Below are positions 30,092 through 38,911 of a stretch of 64,000 bases of DNA, in pieces; position 1 is the first letter of the stretch, and every line of letters starts with the position of its first letter. Source of the stretch: Methylobacterium tardum (GTDB taxonomy: Bacteria; Pseudomonadota; Alphaproteobacteria; Rhizobiales; Beijerinckiaceae). The position numbers and the translations under genes were made by a program. Below the pieces are notes generated by a model. That model had not been told where the DNA came from. It saw nothing but the letters and a program-made list of their open reading frames with translations, and did not search any database. The stretch covers positions 2,574,001 to 2,638,000 of the forward strand of contig NZ_CP097484.1 of the NCBI RefSeq assembly GCF_023546765.1, given 5' to 3'.

Positions 30092-32544
30092 GCGGGACAC
30101 GCTACCCGCTCCCCGGGCTGGATGGCCCGGTCGAGATCCGGGTCGATCGCTGGGGGCTGGCGCATATCCGGGCCGGCACTGCCCTCGACGCCTTTCGGGC
30201 GCAGGGGTTCAACGCCGGCCGGGACCGGCTCTGGCAGCTCGACCTGTGGCGCAAGCGCGGCCTCGGCCTGCTGGCGGCGGATTTCGGGCCCGGCTACCTC
30301 GCCCAGGACCGCGCCGCCCGGCTGTTCCTCTACCGCGGCGATATGGCGGCGGAATGGGCCGCCTACGGGCCGCAGGACACGCAGGCGATCGTCACGGCCT
30401 TCGTGGAGGGGCTGAACGCCTACGTGGCGCTCACCGAGGCACAGCCCGAGCTGCTACCGCCGGAATTCGACCTGACGGATACGCGCCCGGGCCGCTGGCG
30501 GCCGGAGGACGTGGTGCGCATCCGCAGCCACGGCCTGGTCCGGAACGTCCTCTCCGAGGTCGCCCGCGCCAGGGTGCTGGCCTGCGCGGAATCCTGGGAG
30601 GCCGGGCTTGCCGCCGACGATCTGCGCAAGCGCGTCAGCCCGCTGCACGAACCGGTCATCCCGGACGGGCTCGACGCGGCGGACTGGCCGGACGACCTCC
30701 TCGGCGATTTCCGACTCGCCACGGCGGCGGTCGGGTTCTCCCCCGAGCGCCTGGCGGCCGCCCGCGACGATGCCTGGGCCTGGAGCAAGGTCGATGCGCA
30801 CGGCGCCGTCACCCGCGGTCCGCGCGCCGCCCCGAAGGAGCCGGCCGAGGGCTCGAACAACTGGGTGGTCGGGCCCGCCCGCACCGAGACCGGCCGCCCG
30901 ATCCTCGCGAGCGACCCACACCGGGTCTACCTGCAGCCGTCCCTGCGCTACGCGGTCCACCTCACCGCCCCGGGGCTCGACGTAATCGGGGCCGGCGAGC
31001 CGGCGCTCCCGGGCATCTCCATCGGCCATAACGGCCATGCGGCCTTCAGCCTGACCATCGCGCCGATGGATCAGGAGGATCTCTTTGTGTGTGAGACCGA
31101 CCCGGCCGATCCCGATCGCTACCGGTCTGGCGATGGCTGGGAGAGGATCGCGCGCATCACGGAGAACATCCCGGTGCGCGGCGGGCCGGACGAGACCGTG
31201 GTGCTGGGCTTCACCCGGCACGGGCCGATCATCCGCGAGGCGGGGGGCCGCGCCTTCGCGCTGCGGACCGTCTGGTCGGAACCGGGCGCTGCCGCCTATC
31301 TCGGCAGCCTCGCCTATCTCGACGCCACCAGCCCCGAGGCCTTCGGCGCGGCCCTGCATCACTGGTCGGCGCCCTCGGTCAACCAGCTCTACGCCGACGC
31401 GACCGGCCGGATCGCGTGGTTCATGGCCGGCAAGGCGCCCGTCCGGCCGGCCCATGACGGCCTGCTGCCGGTGCCGGGCGATGGCCGCTACGACTGGGCC
31501 GGCTTCCACGATCCAGCCGCCCTGCCCCGCAGCCTCGACCCGGACGCGGGCTGGCTCGCCACCGCCAACGAGATGAACCTGCCGCCGGACTTTCCGGCCG
31601 AGGATCGCAAGGTCGGGTTCGAGTGGGCCGAGCCCTGGCGCGCCCGCCGCATCCGGGCGGTGCTCGGCGGGCAGACACGACACAGCCTCGCCGACTCGCA
31701 GGCGCTCCAGGCCGACGTCGTCTCCGAGCCGGCCCTGCGTCTCGCCGATCTGATCCGGGCGCTGCCGGCGCCCTCGGATCCCGATATCGCCTCCGCCCGG
31801 GCTTTGCTGGCCGCGTTCGACGGGGCGCTGCATCATGACTCCGCTGCGGCCGCCCTGATCGAGGTCCTGTGGGTCCACCACCTGCGCCCGGCGCTGCTCG
31901 GCGCGCTGGTGCCCGATGCCCGAACGCGCCGCCTGCTGCCGCCGGGCGACACGCATAGCCTGATCGAGCGGCTGGAGACCAGTCTCGACCCGGCGGTGCG
32001 CGACGCGCTTTTGGCGGAGGCTTTGGGTGCCGCGTTCCGCGACTGCCTGGAACGGATGGGGCCGGATCCCATGGACAGGCTCGCACCGGAGGCGGCAGGC
32101 CCTGTCACGCTCTCACCCGCAGAGGGGGGCGAGAGTGATGTGGGGACGACCGCGCGTCCCGAACCCCGCGCCGGCTGGTCCTGGGGCCGCCTGCACCACG
32201 CGCTGTTCGCCCATCCCCTCACCGCGCTGAAGCCCGAAACCCGCTGGGATGTCGGGCCGCTGCCCGTGGGCGGATCCGCGGCATCAGTCATGCACGCAGA
32301 GTACCGGACCGACTCGTTCCGGCTCACCCACGGCGCCTCGTTCCGCATGGTCGTGGACGTGGGGGACTGGGACAAGTCGGTCTTCATCAACGTCCCGGGT
32401 CAGTCGGGAGACCCGCGAAGCCCGCACTACGCGGACCTCGCCCCGATCTGGGGCGCCCAGGACCATGTGCCGATGCTCTACGGCCGCGCGGCCGTGGATG
32501 CAGCGACCGAGACGATCATCACCTTGAGCCCGTGCGCGTCCTGA
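30088..32544 (+). CDS. penicillin acylase family protein (Ntn-hydrolase), no signal peptide
   Basis: An 818-residue Ntn-hydrolase of the penicillin/AHL acylase family, which cleaves acyl groups from amides and matures by self-cutting before a catalytic Ser. That Ser is residue 256 in AEGSNNWVVGP. Other conserved parts are RWGLAHIRAG, AQGFNAGRDRLWQLD, ASDPHRVYLQPSLRYAVHL, GISIGHNGHAAFSLT and the beta-chain Asn region ATANEMNLPP. The start is GTG 30088, overlapping the preceding stop; the frame is open upstream but that part shadows the ThDP gene. Most members are periplasmic, but no signal peptide is visible here, so it may act in the cytoplasm on imported amides. Confidence 0.88.
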   Translation: MSGTRYPLPGLDGPVEIRVDRWGLAHIRAGTALDAFRAQGFNAGRDRLWQLDLWRKRGLGLLAADFGPGYLAQDRAARLFLYRGDMAAEWAAYGPQDTQAIVTAFVEGLNAYVALTEAQPELLPPEFDLTDTRPGRWRPEDVVRIRSHGLVRNVLSEVARARVLACAESWEAGLAADDLRKRVSPLHEPVIPDGLDAADWPDDLLGDFRLATAAVGFSPERLAAARDDAWAWSKVDAHGAVTRGPRAAPKEPAEGSNNWVVGPARTETGRPILASDPHRVYLQPSLRYAVHLTAPGLDVIGAGEPALPGISIGHNGHAAFSLTIAPMDQEDLFVCETDPADPDRYRSGDGWERIARITENIPVRGGPDETVVLGFTRHGPIIREAGGRAFALRTVWSEPGAAAYLGSLAYLDATSPEAFGAALHHWSAPSVNQLYADATGRIAWFMAGKAPVRPAHDGLLPVPGDGRYDWAGFHDPAALPRSLDPDAGWLATANEMNLPPDFPAEDRKVGFEWAEPWRARRIRAVLGGQTRHSLADSQALQADVVSEPALRLADLIRALPAPSDPDIASARALLAAFDGALHHDSAAAALIEVLWVHHLRPALLGALVPDARTRRLLPPGDTHSLIERLETSLDPAVRDALLAEALGAAFRDCLERMGPDPMDRLAPEAAGPVTLSPAEGGESDVGTTARPEPRAGWSWGRLHHALFAHPLTALKPETRWDVGPLPVGGSAASVMHAEYRTDSFRLTHGASFRMVVDVGDWDKSVFINVPGQSGDPRSPHYADLAPIWGAQDHVPMLYGRAAVDAATETIITLSPCAS

Positions 32545-32575
32545 CCGGGCCGTCGGGACGGATTGGGACAGACCC

Positions 32576-34048
32576 TTGAAGATCTTCATCGCGGGCCTCG
32601 CCACCGAGACCAACACCTTCGCGCCGCTGCCCACGGGCCGAGCGGCGTTCCGGGCCGATTACGCGCGCCGCGACGGGACCCGGAAGCCGCCGAGCCTCAG
32701 CAATATCGGCCTCAAGGCCTGGCGCGACATGGCCGAGGCGGACGGGCACGCAGTCGCCGAGAGCCTCTCGACCTTCGCGCAGCCCGGCGGGATCACCCTG
32801 CGGGCGGTCTACGAGGAGCTGCGCGACGCGCTGCTGGAGGATCTGAAGGCCGCGATGCCGGTCGACGCGGTGCTGCTGTTCATGCACGGCGCCATGGTCG
32901 CCGAGGGCTATGACGATTGCGAGGGCGACACGCTGGAGCGGGTCCGCGCCATCGTCGGGCCGGACGCCACGATCGGCGTCGAGCTCGACCTGCACTGCCA
33001 TCTCACCGAGACGATGCGGACCAGCGCCGACGTCATCGTGATCTACAAGGAATACCCCCACACCGACATCGCCGACCGCGCTCGCGACCTCTACCCGCTG
33101 GTGGTGCGGACGGTGTCGAAGGAGATCCGGCCGGTCATGGCCTATGCCGATTGCCGGATCATCAACATGTGGCGCACCAGCCGCGAGCCGGTGGCGGGCT
33201 TCGTGCGCCGGATGGAGGCGCTGGAGGGTCGCGACGGGATCCTGTCGGTCTCCTTCGGGCACGGCTTCCCGTGGGGCGACGTGGCCGATGTCGGCGCCAA
33301 GATGCTGGTCGTCGCCGACGGCGATGCCGGCAAGGCGCAGGCGCTCGCGGACGAACTCGCCGGCGCCGTCTGGGCCATGCGCGAGGAGGCGGCGAGCCGC
33401 TGCGACACGATCGACGCAGCGATCGATCTCGCCCTCGCCTCCGACGACCCGCGCCCGATGGTGCTCGCCGACTTCGCCGACAATGCCGGGGCGGGCGCGC
33501 CCTCGGACAACACCGCGATCCTCGCACGCCTCGCCGAGCGGGGCGTCAAGGACGCGGCGCTAGGCTTGATCTGGGATCCCGGCGCGGTTGGCATCTGCCA
33601 CGAGGCCGGGCTCGGGGCGACCTTCACGCTCCGGATCGGCGGCAAGTGCGGCGTCACCTCGGGTAACCCCGTGGACCTGCGCGTCACCGTGCGCGGCCTC
33701 TCGGAGGATCACAGCCAGACCGGGCTCAGCGGCGGCCGGGCCCATCTCGGCCCCGCGGCCTGGGTGGAGGCGGACGGGATCCACGTCGTGCTGACCCACA
33801 AGCGCCAGCAGGCCTTCGCGCCCGACGCCTTCACGGGCCTCGGCCTCAGCCTCGACGACAAGCGCATCGTCGTGGTGAAGTCGATGCAGCATTTCTACGC
33901 CGCCTTCGCGCCGATCGCGAGCGAGGTGCGCTACGTCGCGGCGCCCGGGGCGGTGCCGCCGGATTACGGGGCCATCCCCTACACCAAGCGGTCGGGCACC
34001 TACTGGCCGCGGGTCGCCGATCCGTTCGCCGAGGAGAAAGCCCGATGA
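32576..34048 (+). CDS. M81 family metallopeptidase (MlrC-like)
   Basis: A 490-residue protein of the M81/MlrC family; the founding member hydrolyses linearised microcystin. Start MKIFIAGLATETNTFAPLP is typical. Putative zinc ligands lie in LFMHGAMVAEGYDDCEGD, GVELDLHCHLTETM and IYKEYPHTDIADRA, between about residues 100 and 165. SFGHGFPWGDVADVG and ADFADNAGAGAPSDNT are other conserved stretches, and the C-terminal DUF1485-type part ends SGTYWPRVADPF. Its stop overlaps the M20 peptidase start (GATGA). Natural substrates of environmental members are mostly unknown; the context suggests step-wise breakdown of a peptide-like amide. Confidence 0.9.
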   Translation: MKIFIAGLATETNTFAPLPTGRAAFRADYARRDGTRKPPSLSNIGLKAWRDMAEADGHAVAESLSTFAQPGGITLRAVYEELRDALLEDLKAAMPVDAVLLFMHGAMVAEGYDDCEGDTLERVRAIVGPDATIGVELDLHCHLTETMRTSADVIVIYKEYPHTDIADRARDLYPLVVRTVSKEIRPVMAYADCRIINMWRTSREPVAGFVRRMEALEGRDGILSVSFGHGFPWGDVADVGAKMLVVADGDAGKAQALADELAGAVWAMREEAASRCDTIDAAIDLALASDDPRPMVLADFADNAGAGAPSDNTAILARLAERGVKDAALGLIWDPGAVGICHEAGLGATFTLRIGGKCGVTSGNPVDLRVTVRGLSEDHSQTGLSGGRAHLGPAAWVEADGIHVVLTHKRQQAFAPDAFTGLGLSLDDKRIVVVKSMQHFYAAFAPIASEVRYVAAPGAVPPDYGAIPYTKRSGTYWPRVADPFAEEKAR

Positions 34049-35186
34049 TCCCGGACCTCCACTTCGACGCGCGCGAGATCCTCGCGACCCTGCGCCCCTG
34101 GGTTGAGTGCGAGAGCCCGACCCACGATGCGGCGGCGGTGAACCGGATGATGGGCGTGGCCGCCCGCGACCTCGCTCTCCTGGGAGCCGCCGTCGAGACG
34201 ATCCCGGGCCGGATGGGGCTGAGCGACTGCGTCCGCGCACGGTTCCCGCACCCGCGGCCGGACGTGCCGGGCATCTTGGTGCTCGGCCATCTCGATACGG
34301 TGCATCCGGTCGGCACGCTCGGGAGCCTGCCCTGGCGGATCGAAGGCAACCGCGCCTACGGGCCGGGCATCCTCGACATGAAGGGCGGAAACGTGATCGC
34401 GCTGGCGGCGCTCCGCGCCCTGGCGGCCGCCGGCATCGCGACGCCCCTGCCGGTGACCGTCCTGTTCACCGGCGATGAGGAGGTCGGCAGCCCCTCGACC
34501 CGGGACCTGATCGAGGCCGAGGCCGCCCGGCACGCCTTCGTGCTGGTGCCGGAGCCGGGTCAGCCCGAGAACGGCGTCGTCACCGGACGCTATGCCATCG
34601 CGCGCTTCGATCTGGAGGCTCTGGGCCGGCCGAGCCACGCCGGATCCTCGCCGCACGAGGGCCGCTCGGCCATCCGCGCGATGGCCCGCATGATCCTCGC
34701 GATCGACGCCATGTCGGATGCCGACTGCACCTTCTCCACGGGCGTGGTCTCGGGCGGGCAATGGGTGAATTGCGTTCCGACCGTCTGCCGCGGGCAGGCG
34801 CTCAGCATGGCCAAGCGCCGGCCGACCTCGACCGCGGCGTCGCGCGGATGCTGGCCCTGTCGGGTGAGGCGGACGGCGTCCGCTTCACCGTGACCCGGGG
34901 CGTGACCCGGCCGGTCTGGGAGCCGGATGCCGGCGGCCTGGCGCTCTATGAGCGGGCGCGCCGCTTGAGCGAGGCGCTCGGCCACTCCCTGCCCCACCGC
35001 AGCGCCGGCGGCGGCTCCGACGGCAACTTCACCGGCGCCAACGGCATCCCGACGCTGGACGGCCTCGGGCCGCTCGGCCAGGGCTATCATACCCTGGAGG
35101 AGCACCTGCTGATCGACACGCTGGCCCAGCGGGCGCAGCTGTTCGCGGCTCTGCTGACGGATCTGGGTGCAGCGGCGCAGGCCTGA
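34045..35186 (+). pseudogene. M20 family metallopeptidase, frameshifted as written
   Basis: An M20 peptidase of the carboxypeptidase G2 type. The first frame (ATG 34045, MIPDLHFDAREIL) has the zinc-site motifs VLGHLDTVHPVG, GPGILDMKGG and LFTGDEEVGSPSTRD, and the lid domain SHAGSSPHEGRSAIRA. After GQALSMAKR near 34817 it turns to nonsense. The correct sequence carries on in another frame as ADLDRGVARMLALS, then LPHRSAGGGSDGNFTG and LDGLGPLGQGYHT to the stop at 35186. One base added at CGCC-GGCCGACC (for example CAG GCC) gives about 380 residues, normal for the family. Coupled to the MlrC-like gene; likely substrate an N-acyl or C-terminal amino acid amide. Confidence 0.8.
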
Positions 35187-35213
35187 GCCCGCGTCCGCTG
35201 CGGCCCGCTCCCG

Positions 35214-36608
35214 TCAGGCGGGATCCACCGGCATGTCCGGCACCCCGCCGGCCTCGATCGCCGCGCCCGCCGCGAGACACAGATCCTCCCGGTAGCGCGC
35301 GGCGACGAGCTGCACGCCCACGGGCGTGCGCCCGACGAGGCCCGTGGTGACGGTGAGCGCCGGGATGCCGAGTGGGGCCAGGCCGACCTGCAGCAGGTTC
35401 GCCTCGAAGGCCCGGGCGATGCCGGCATCGCCGGTGCGATCGAGCCCGTCCGGGAACGGCAGCTCGCCGGAGACCGGCACGAGCAGCACCGGGTTCTCGG
35501 CGAGGAACAGGGACCAGTCCCGGGCGAGGGTCGCCCGCCGGGTGAGGGCCAGGGCGATCGCGTCGGGCGTCATCGTCTCCGCCCGCGTCCGGAAGCTTTC
35601 CAGAAGGCCGATCGCGGCCGGGTCGCCCTCGCGCTCCGCGGCGGCACGGACGGCCGCGTAGCCGTCGCCCAGCCAGAGCTGGAGCTGGAGCTCGCTCGCC
35701 TCGCGGATCGGCGGCGTGTCGGCGATCTCCGTCACCGTCCAGCCGGCCTCGGTCAGGCGGCGCGCGGCGTCCCGCAGCGCTGCCTCGACCTCCGGGACCA
35801 CGGCGAGACCGCCCGGCCGGACGCAGAGCGTGGCCCGCCGCGGGCATTCCGGGCCCACGAGGGGTGCGGGGACCCACCAGGGGTCGCGCGGATCGGGCGC
35901 TGCCATGACCTCCAGGCCGAGGCGGATATCCGCGATGCTGCGGGCGAGCGGTCCCGACACCGCCATGAGCTGCGGCCCGATCCCGCGCTCGGGTGAGGAC
36001 GGATTCCAGGCCGGGATGCGGCCGAGGCTCGGCCGAAGGCCATGGACCCCACAGGCATAGGCAGGATAGCGCACCGAGCCGGCGATGTCGGTGCCGTGGG
36101 CGATCGCTCCAATTCCAGCAGCGACGGCGGCGCCCGCCCCGCCCGACGAGCCCCCCGGCGTCAGTGCCGGATCGCGCGGGTTCTTGGTCTCGCCGTGCAG
36201 CTGGTTGGTGGTGAACCAGCGCAGCGAGAAGGCCGGCGTGTTGGTCCGCCCGAGCAGCACCGCGCCGGCACGCCGGAGATTGGCCACCACGGGATTGTCG
36301 TTCTGGGCGACCAGATCCCGCTGCAGGCGCAGGCCGTTCGTCGTCGCGAAGCCGCGCTGGTCGACGTTCACCTTGACGGTCACCGGCACGCCCGCGAGCA
36401 TCCCTGCTTCCGCACCGCGCGCCCGCGCCGCGTCGACGGCATCCGCCTGCTTCAGCACGTCCTCGGGACGATGCTCGACCACGGCGTTGATCCGGCCATT
36501 GACCGCGTCGAGCCGCGCGAGGGCATCCTGCGCGGCTTCCCGGGCCGAGACTTGGCCGGCGCGGATCAGGGCCGCGAGATCGGTCGCCGTCAGACGCCAG
36601 AGCTGCAT
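35214..36608 (-). CDS. amidase signature family protein, second of the catabolic cluster
   Basis: A 464-residue amidase from ATG 36608 (MQLWRLTATDLAALI). The triad is visible: Lys79 in VPVTVKVNVDQRG, Ser155 in TPGGSSGGAGAAVAA, nucleophile Ser178 in GTDIAGSVRYPA. It differs clearly from the amidases at 18042 and 25337, so this is not a recent duplication. It converges on the M20 peptidase with 27 bp between the stops. Its upstream region is unusually AT-rich, with CCTAATTCAATATGCAAGCG. The substrate is unknown. Confidence 0.9.
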   Translation of the reverse strand: MQLWRLTATDLAALIRAGQVSAREAAQDALARLDAVNGRINAVVEHRPEDVLKQADAVDAARARGAEAGMLAGVPVTVKVNVDQRGFATTNGLRLQRDLVAQNDNPVVANLRRAGAVLLGRTNTPAFSLRWFTTNQLHGETKNPRDPALTPGGSSGGAGAAVAAGIGAIAHGTDIAGSVRYPAYACGVHGLRPSLGRIPAWNPSSPERGIGPQLMAVSGPLARSIADIRLGLEVMAAPDPRDPWWVPAPLVGPECPRRATLCVRPGGLAVVPEVEAALRDAARRLTEAGWTVTEIADTPPIREASELQLQLWLGDGYAAVRAAAEREGDPAAIGLLESFRTRAETMTPDAIALALTRRATLARDWSLFLAENPVLLVPVSGELPFPDGLDRTGDAGIARAFEANLLQVGLAPLGIPALTVTTGLVGRTPVGVQLVAARYREDLCLAAGAAIEAGGVPDMPVDPA

Positions 36609-36915
36609 GGGGGTTCCTTTCGCCTGGCCCGACAGGGCCGATCCATCCTGCGATTCGCGGCGCCTCGGGCGCTCCGCGAACCTAATTCAATATGCAAGCG
36701 AGCGGCCGCTTTTTTATGCATCTGGGGATCGTCAGGGCCCGCAAGGGTTTGCCGCGCTGCAGCAGAATTACCTAAGCATTCGTCCGGATCGAGCCCTTGC
36801 CAGCCCGTAAACGACGGCTAACCTAGTCGTCGTTCGCGCGTTCGACCCGCCAATCCAGCAAAAAGGACGATCTCCTCAGACGAAGGCAGGCAACCTCCAA
36901 CAAAGGCAGGCTCCC
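36609..36915. other. gene-free region upstream of the second amidase
   Basis: These 307 bases contain no credible gene. They hold an AT-rich core near 36680-36720 (AATTCAATATGCAAGCG, and a T6 tract after AGCGGCCGCT) that probably includes the promoter of the amidase on the minus strand. It may also include one for the small gene at 36916. AAGCG and CGCTT next to the T-run look like a weak intrinsic terminator on the plus strand, but no plus-strand gene ends nearby. Confidence 0.4.
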
Positions 36916-37077
36916 ATGGCAGAGGTGATTCGCGTCAAGCCGACACATGACGGCACTTACACCGTGTATCGCGGGGCACTCGCGCTGATCTGCGGCCTGA
37001 CACGTCTTCAGGCCGAGCGCTACGAAGCGAGTCTCAGCCGGCAACAGCGCGCCGATCTCGCGGCGGTCGGCGTCTGA
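36916..37077 (+). CDS. small protein of 53 residues, unknown function
   Basis: A short ORF starting MAEVIRVKPTHDGTYTVYRG and ending RQQRADLAAVGV. It has a compact alpha/beta composition with a CGLTRLQAERYEASL helix and no membrane segment. Normal codon usage (third positions mostly G/C), an AGGCAGG site ahead of ATG 36916, and position between promoter-like DNA and a convergent gene support that it is real. Short proteins with a 'DGTYTVYRG' opening and a helix like this occur as hypotheticals in Methylobacterium, to my recollection. A related longer ORF on the other strand is considered a shadow. Confidence 0.6.
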   Translation: MAEVIRVKPTHDGTYTVYRGALALICGLTRLQAERYEASLSRQQRADLAAVGV

Positions 37078-37149
37078 TCTCCCACGGACGACCATCGGCG
37101 ATCATCAGGCCGGCGCGACCGAGGACGGGAGCCGTGCCGGCCGATCATC

Positions 37150-38058
37150 TCAGGCGAGGTCGACGGGCCCAAGGTCACCCATCGCCCCCGCTGCATCGAG
37201 GCCCCGGCGCCGGGCACTGACCGCGTAGCCGTTTCCGGCCGGAGCGATCTCGTACAGCAGATAAGAGGCCCGGCGCGCGGCGATCGCCCCGTGTCCGTCC
37301 GGGCGGGCCGAGGCCGAAGGCGCGCCGACGACCGGCACGCCGCGCCCGTCCGGACCCGGGATGACGGCGCTGCTGGTGACGTGGTTATGGCCGTGCAGGA
37401 TCAGGTCCGCGCCGGCCCGCCCGATCATCGCCGTGAAGGCGGCCGCGTCCTTCAGCTCACGCCCCGGCGAGGCCCCTCCCGGTTGCGGCGGGTGATGGAT
37501 CATCACCACGCGGAACGGCCGGCCCGGCTCCGTGGCCAGCGCCCGCAGCAGCACCTCGGCGGCGGCGAGCTGCGGTGCGCCGAGCCGTCCGGTGGCCACG
37601 AAGGGCTTGGTCGGGATCGCGCTGGAGAGGCCGACGAGGGCGAGCGGCCCGCGGCGCCGAAGATAGGGGAAGCGTCCCGAAGACCCGGTATCGTCGCCCG
37701 TGTAGCGGCCGCAGGCGGCGAGCAACCCCTCCAGGGAGCCGCGGACATAGGCGTCGTGGTTGCCCGGGACGAAGCTCACCGTTTCGGGAGGGCCCAGGGC
37801 TTCGAGGAAGGTCCGCGCCGTCTCCCACTCGCTCGGCAGGCCGATGTTGCACAGGTCGCCCGTGCAGGCGACGTGACCCGCCCCCTGCCCTTTCAGGTCG
37901 GCGACCAGGGCCTCCAGGACGGTCATGTCGTGACTGCGCGAGCGGCCGCGCCGCCAGTTCGCGTAGCCGGTGGCGCGCTTGCCGATGAGCTGGTGCAGGC
38001 GCACGCGACCGAGGGGGCCGACATGCGGGTCGCTGAGATGGGCGAGGCGGAAGGTCAA
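37150..38058 (-). CDS. calcineurin-type metallophosphoesterase
   Basis: A 302-residue phosphoesterase starting MTFRLAHLSDPHVGPLGR. All metal-binding blocks of the family are present in order: LSDPHVG (about 8-14), CTGDLCNIG (about 65-73), PGNHDAYV (about 98-105), IHHPPQPGG (about 190-198) and LILHGHNHVTSS (about 225-236). These coordinate a two-metal centre that cuts phosphomono- or diesters. No signal peptide is seen. The substrate is unknown; relatives include cyclic nucleotide phosphodiesterases and UDP-diacylglucosamine hydrolases, but the length and motifs alone do not decide. Confidence 0.88.
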   Translation of the reverse strand: MTFRLAHLSDPHVGPLGRVRLHQLIGKRATGYANWRRGRSRSHDMTVLEALVADLKGQGAGHVACTGDLCNIGLPSEWETARTFLEALGPPETVSFVPGNHDAYVRGSLEGLLAACGRYTGDDTGSSGRFPYLRRRGPLALVGLSSAIPTKPFVATGRLGAPQLAAAEVLLRALATEPGRPFRVVMIHHPPQPGGASPGRELKDAAAFTAMIGRAGADLILHGHNHVTSSAVIPGPDGRGVPVVGAPSASARPDGHGAIAARRASYLLYEIAPAGNGYAVSARRRGLDAAGAMGDLGPVDLA

Positions 38059-38122
38059 CGCCGGAGGTCACCCTCGAGACGGCCACGGGACGCGCTCCGC
38101 ATCGCGGGCGCGGGGCCCGTCG

Positions 38123-38659
38123 TCAAGCGCTACCGATGAGGATCCCGGCAGCCAGCACCAACGCGCCGCCGAGCATCACCTGCATCGCGGCCCGCCAGAA
38201 CGGCGTCGCCATGAAGCGCGTGCGGATCGCCGCGATGACGACGAGCTCGACGGCCACCACCAGCACGGCGAGCGTCGTGGCGAGGAGAAACGGATTCGGC
38301 CAGCCGGCGGGAAGCGTGTCGGGGATCGCGTAAGGCACGGTGTGGCCGAGGCCGCCGAGTGTCGTCATGGCCCCGCAGACGAGACCGCGCATCAGCGGGT
38401 CGCCCCGCCCGGTGACGCTGCCGTCGTCCGACAGGGCTTCCGTGAATCCCATGCTGATCCCGGCGCCCACCGAGGCGGCCAGGCCGACCAAGAAGGTCGC
38501 GCCATTGTGACCCGTGGCAAAGGCCGCCGCGAAGATCGGCGCGAGGGTCGACACGGAGCCGTCGATCAAGCCGGCGAGGCCGGGCTGGACGTAGCGCAGG
38601 ACGAAGGTGCGATGGGCGTCCGCGGCCGCGCCGCCGGAGCTTTCGAGAACGGCTGCCAT
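38123..38659 (-). CDS. VIT1/CCC1-type iron or manganese transporter domain protein
   Basis: A 178-residue membrane protein with the VIT1/CCC1 fold: [21 protein letters not shown] (helix 1), [21 protein letters not shown] (helix 2, with the conserved Gly/Glu) and three more helices. This matches the C-terminal membrane half of rhizobial MbfA (membrane-bound ferritin), but the N-terminal rubrerythrin-like domain is absent. It probably exports or sequesters Fe2+ or Mn2+. The gap upstream carries a 20-bp palindrome and an ICE-like sequence (see 38684 and 38697), suggesting iron-responsive control by an Irr-type regulator. Confidence 0.78.
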   Translation of the reverse strand: MAAVLESSGGAAADAHRTFVLRYVQPGLAGLIDGSVSTLAPIFAAAFATGHNGATFLVGLAASVGAGISMGFTEALSDDGSVTGRGDPLMRGLVCGAMTTLGGLGHTVPYAIPDTLPAGWPNPFLLATTLAVLVVAVELVVIAAIRTRFMATPFWRAAMQVMLGGALVLAAGILIGSA

Positions 38660-38683
38660 GGAAGGGATTCCTGTTTATATCAA

Positions 38684-38703
38684 TTCCAATCTATAGTTTG
38701 GAA
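38684..38703. promoter_or_regulatory. 20-bp palindrome upstream of the VIT-type gene
   Basis: TTCCAATCTATAGTTTGGAA is an inverted repeat of TTCCAA-n-CTATAG-n-TTGGAA, mismatched only at the two n positions. It lies 25 bp upstream of the VIT gene start codon in a strikingly AT-rich island, and overlaps the likely promoter. It is a strong operator candidate; the protein that binds it is unknown. Confidence 0.5.
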
Positions 38704-38713
38704 CTTATCTAAA
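38697..38713. promoter_or_regulatory. ICE-like (Irr) box
   Basis: TTTGGAACTTATCTAAA matches TTTAGAA-N3-TTCTAAA, the iron-control element recognised by Irr in Hyphomicrobiales as I recall it, at 12 of 14 fixed positions. It overlaps the palindrome at 38684-38703. Rhizobial mbfA genes are controlled by Irr through such boxes, which fits the neighbour. This rests on recalled consensus, so confidence is modest. Confidence 0.4.
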
Positions 38714-38911
38714 CAAGGGGCCGTGCCGTGTTTTTGCCGTGCGGCGGGAGCAAGCGCTGCCCCGGGACGGCCGCCCCGGCGGGCCGGTCACAAACGTCTG
38801 GTTGTGGACGAGGCCGGTTGTTTCGGCTTCGGCGCGGGAGCTAGACCATGCGCGGTCAAATTCGATCCGGAACCGATCGGGCGCCGGCTTTCCGGCCGCC
38901 CCAGGCGTGAC

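Noticed and set aside
36690..36720. Intrinsic-terminator-like AAGCG...CGCTT plus T6
   Set aside because: No plus-strand gene ends nearby and the stem is only 5 bp; more likely promoter-side AT-rich DNA of the minus-strand amidase.
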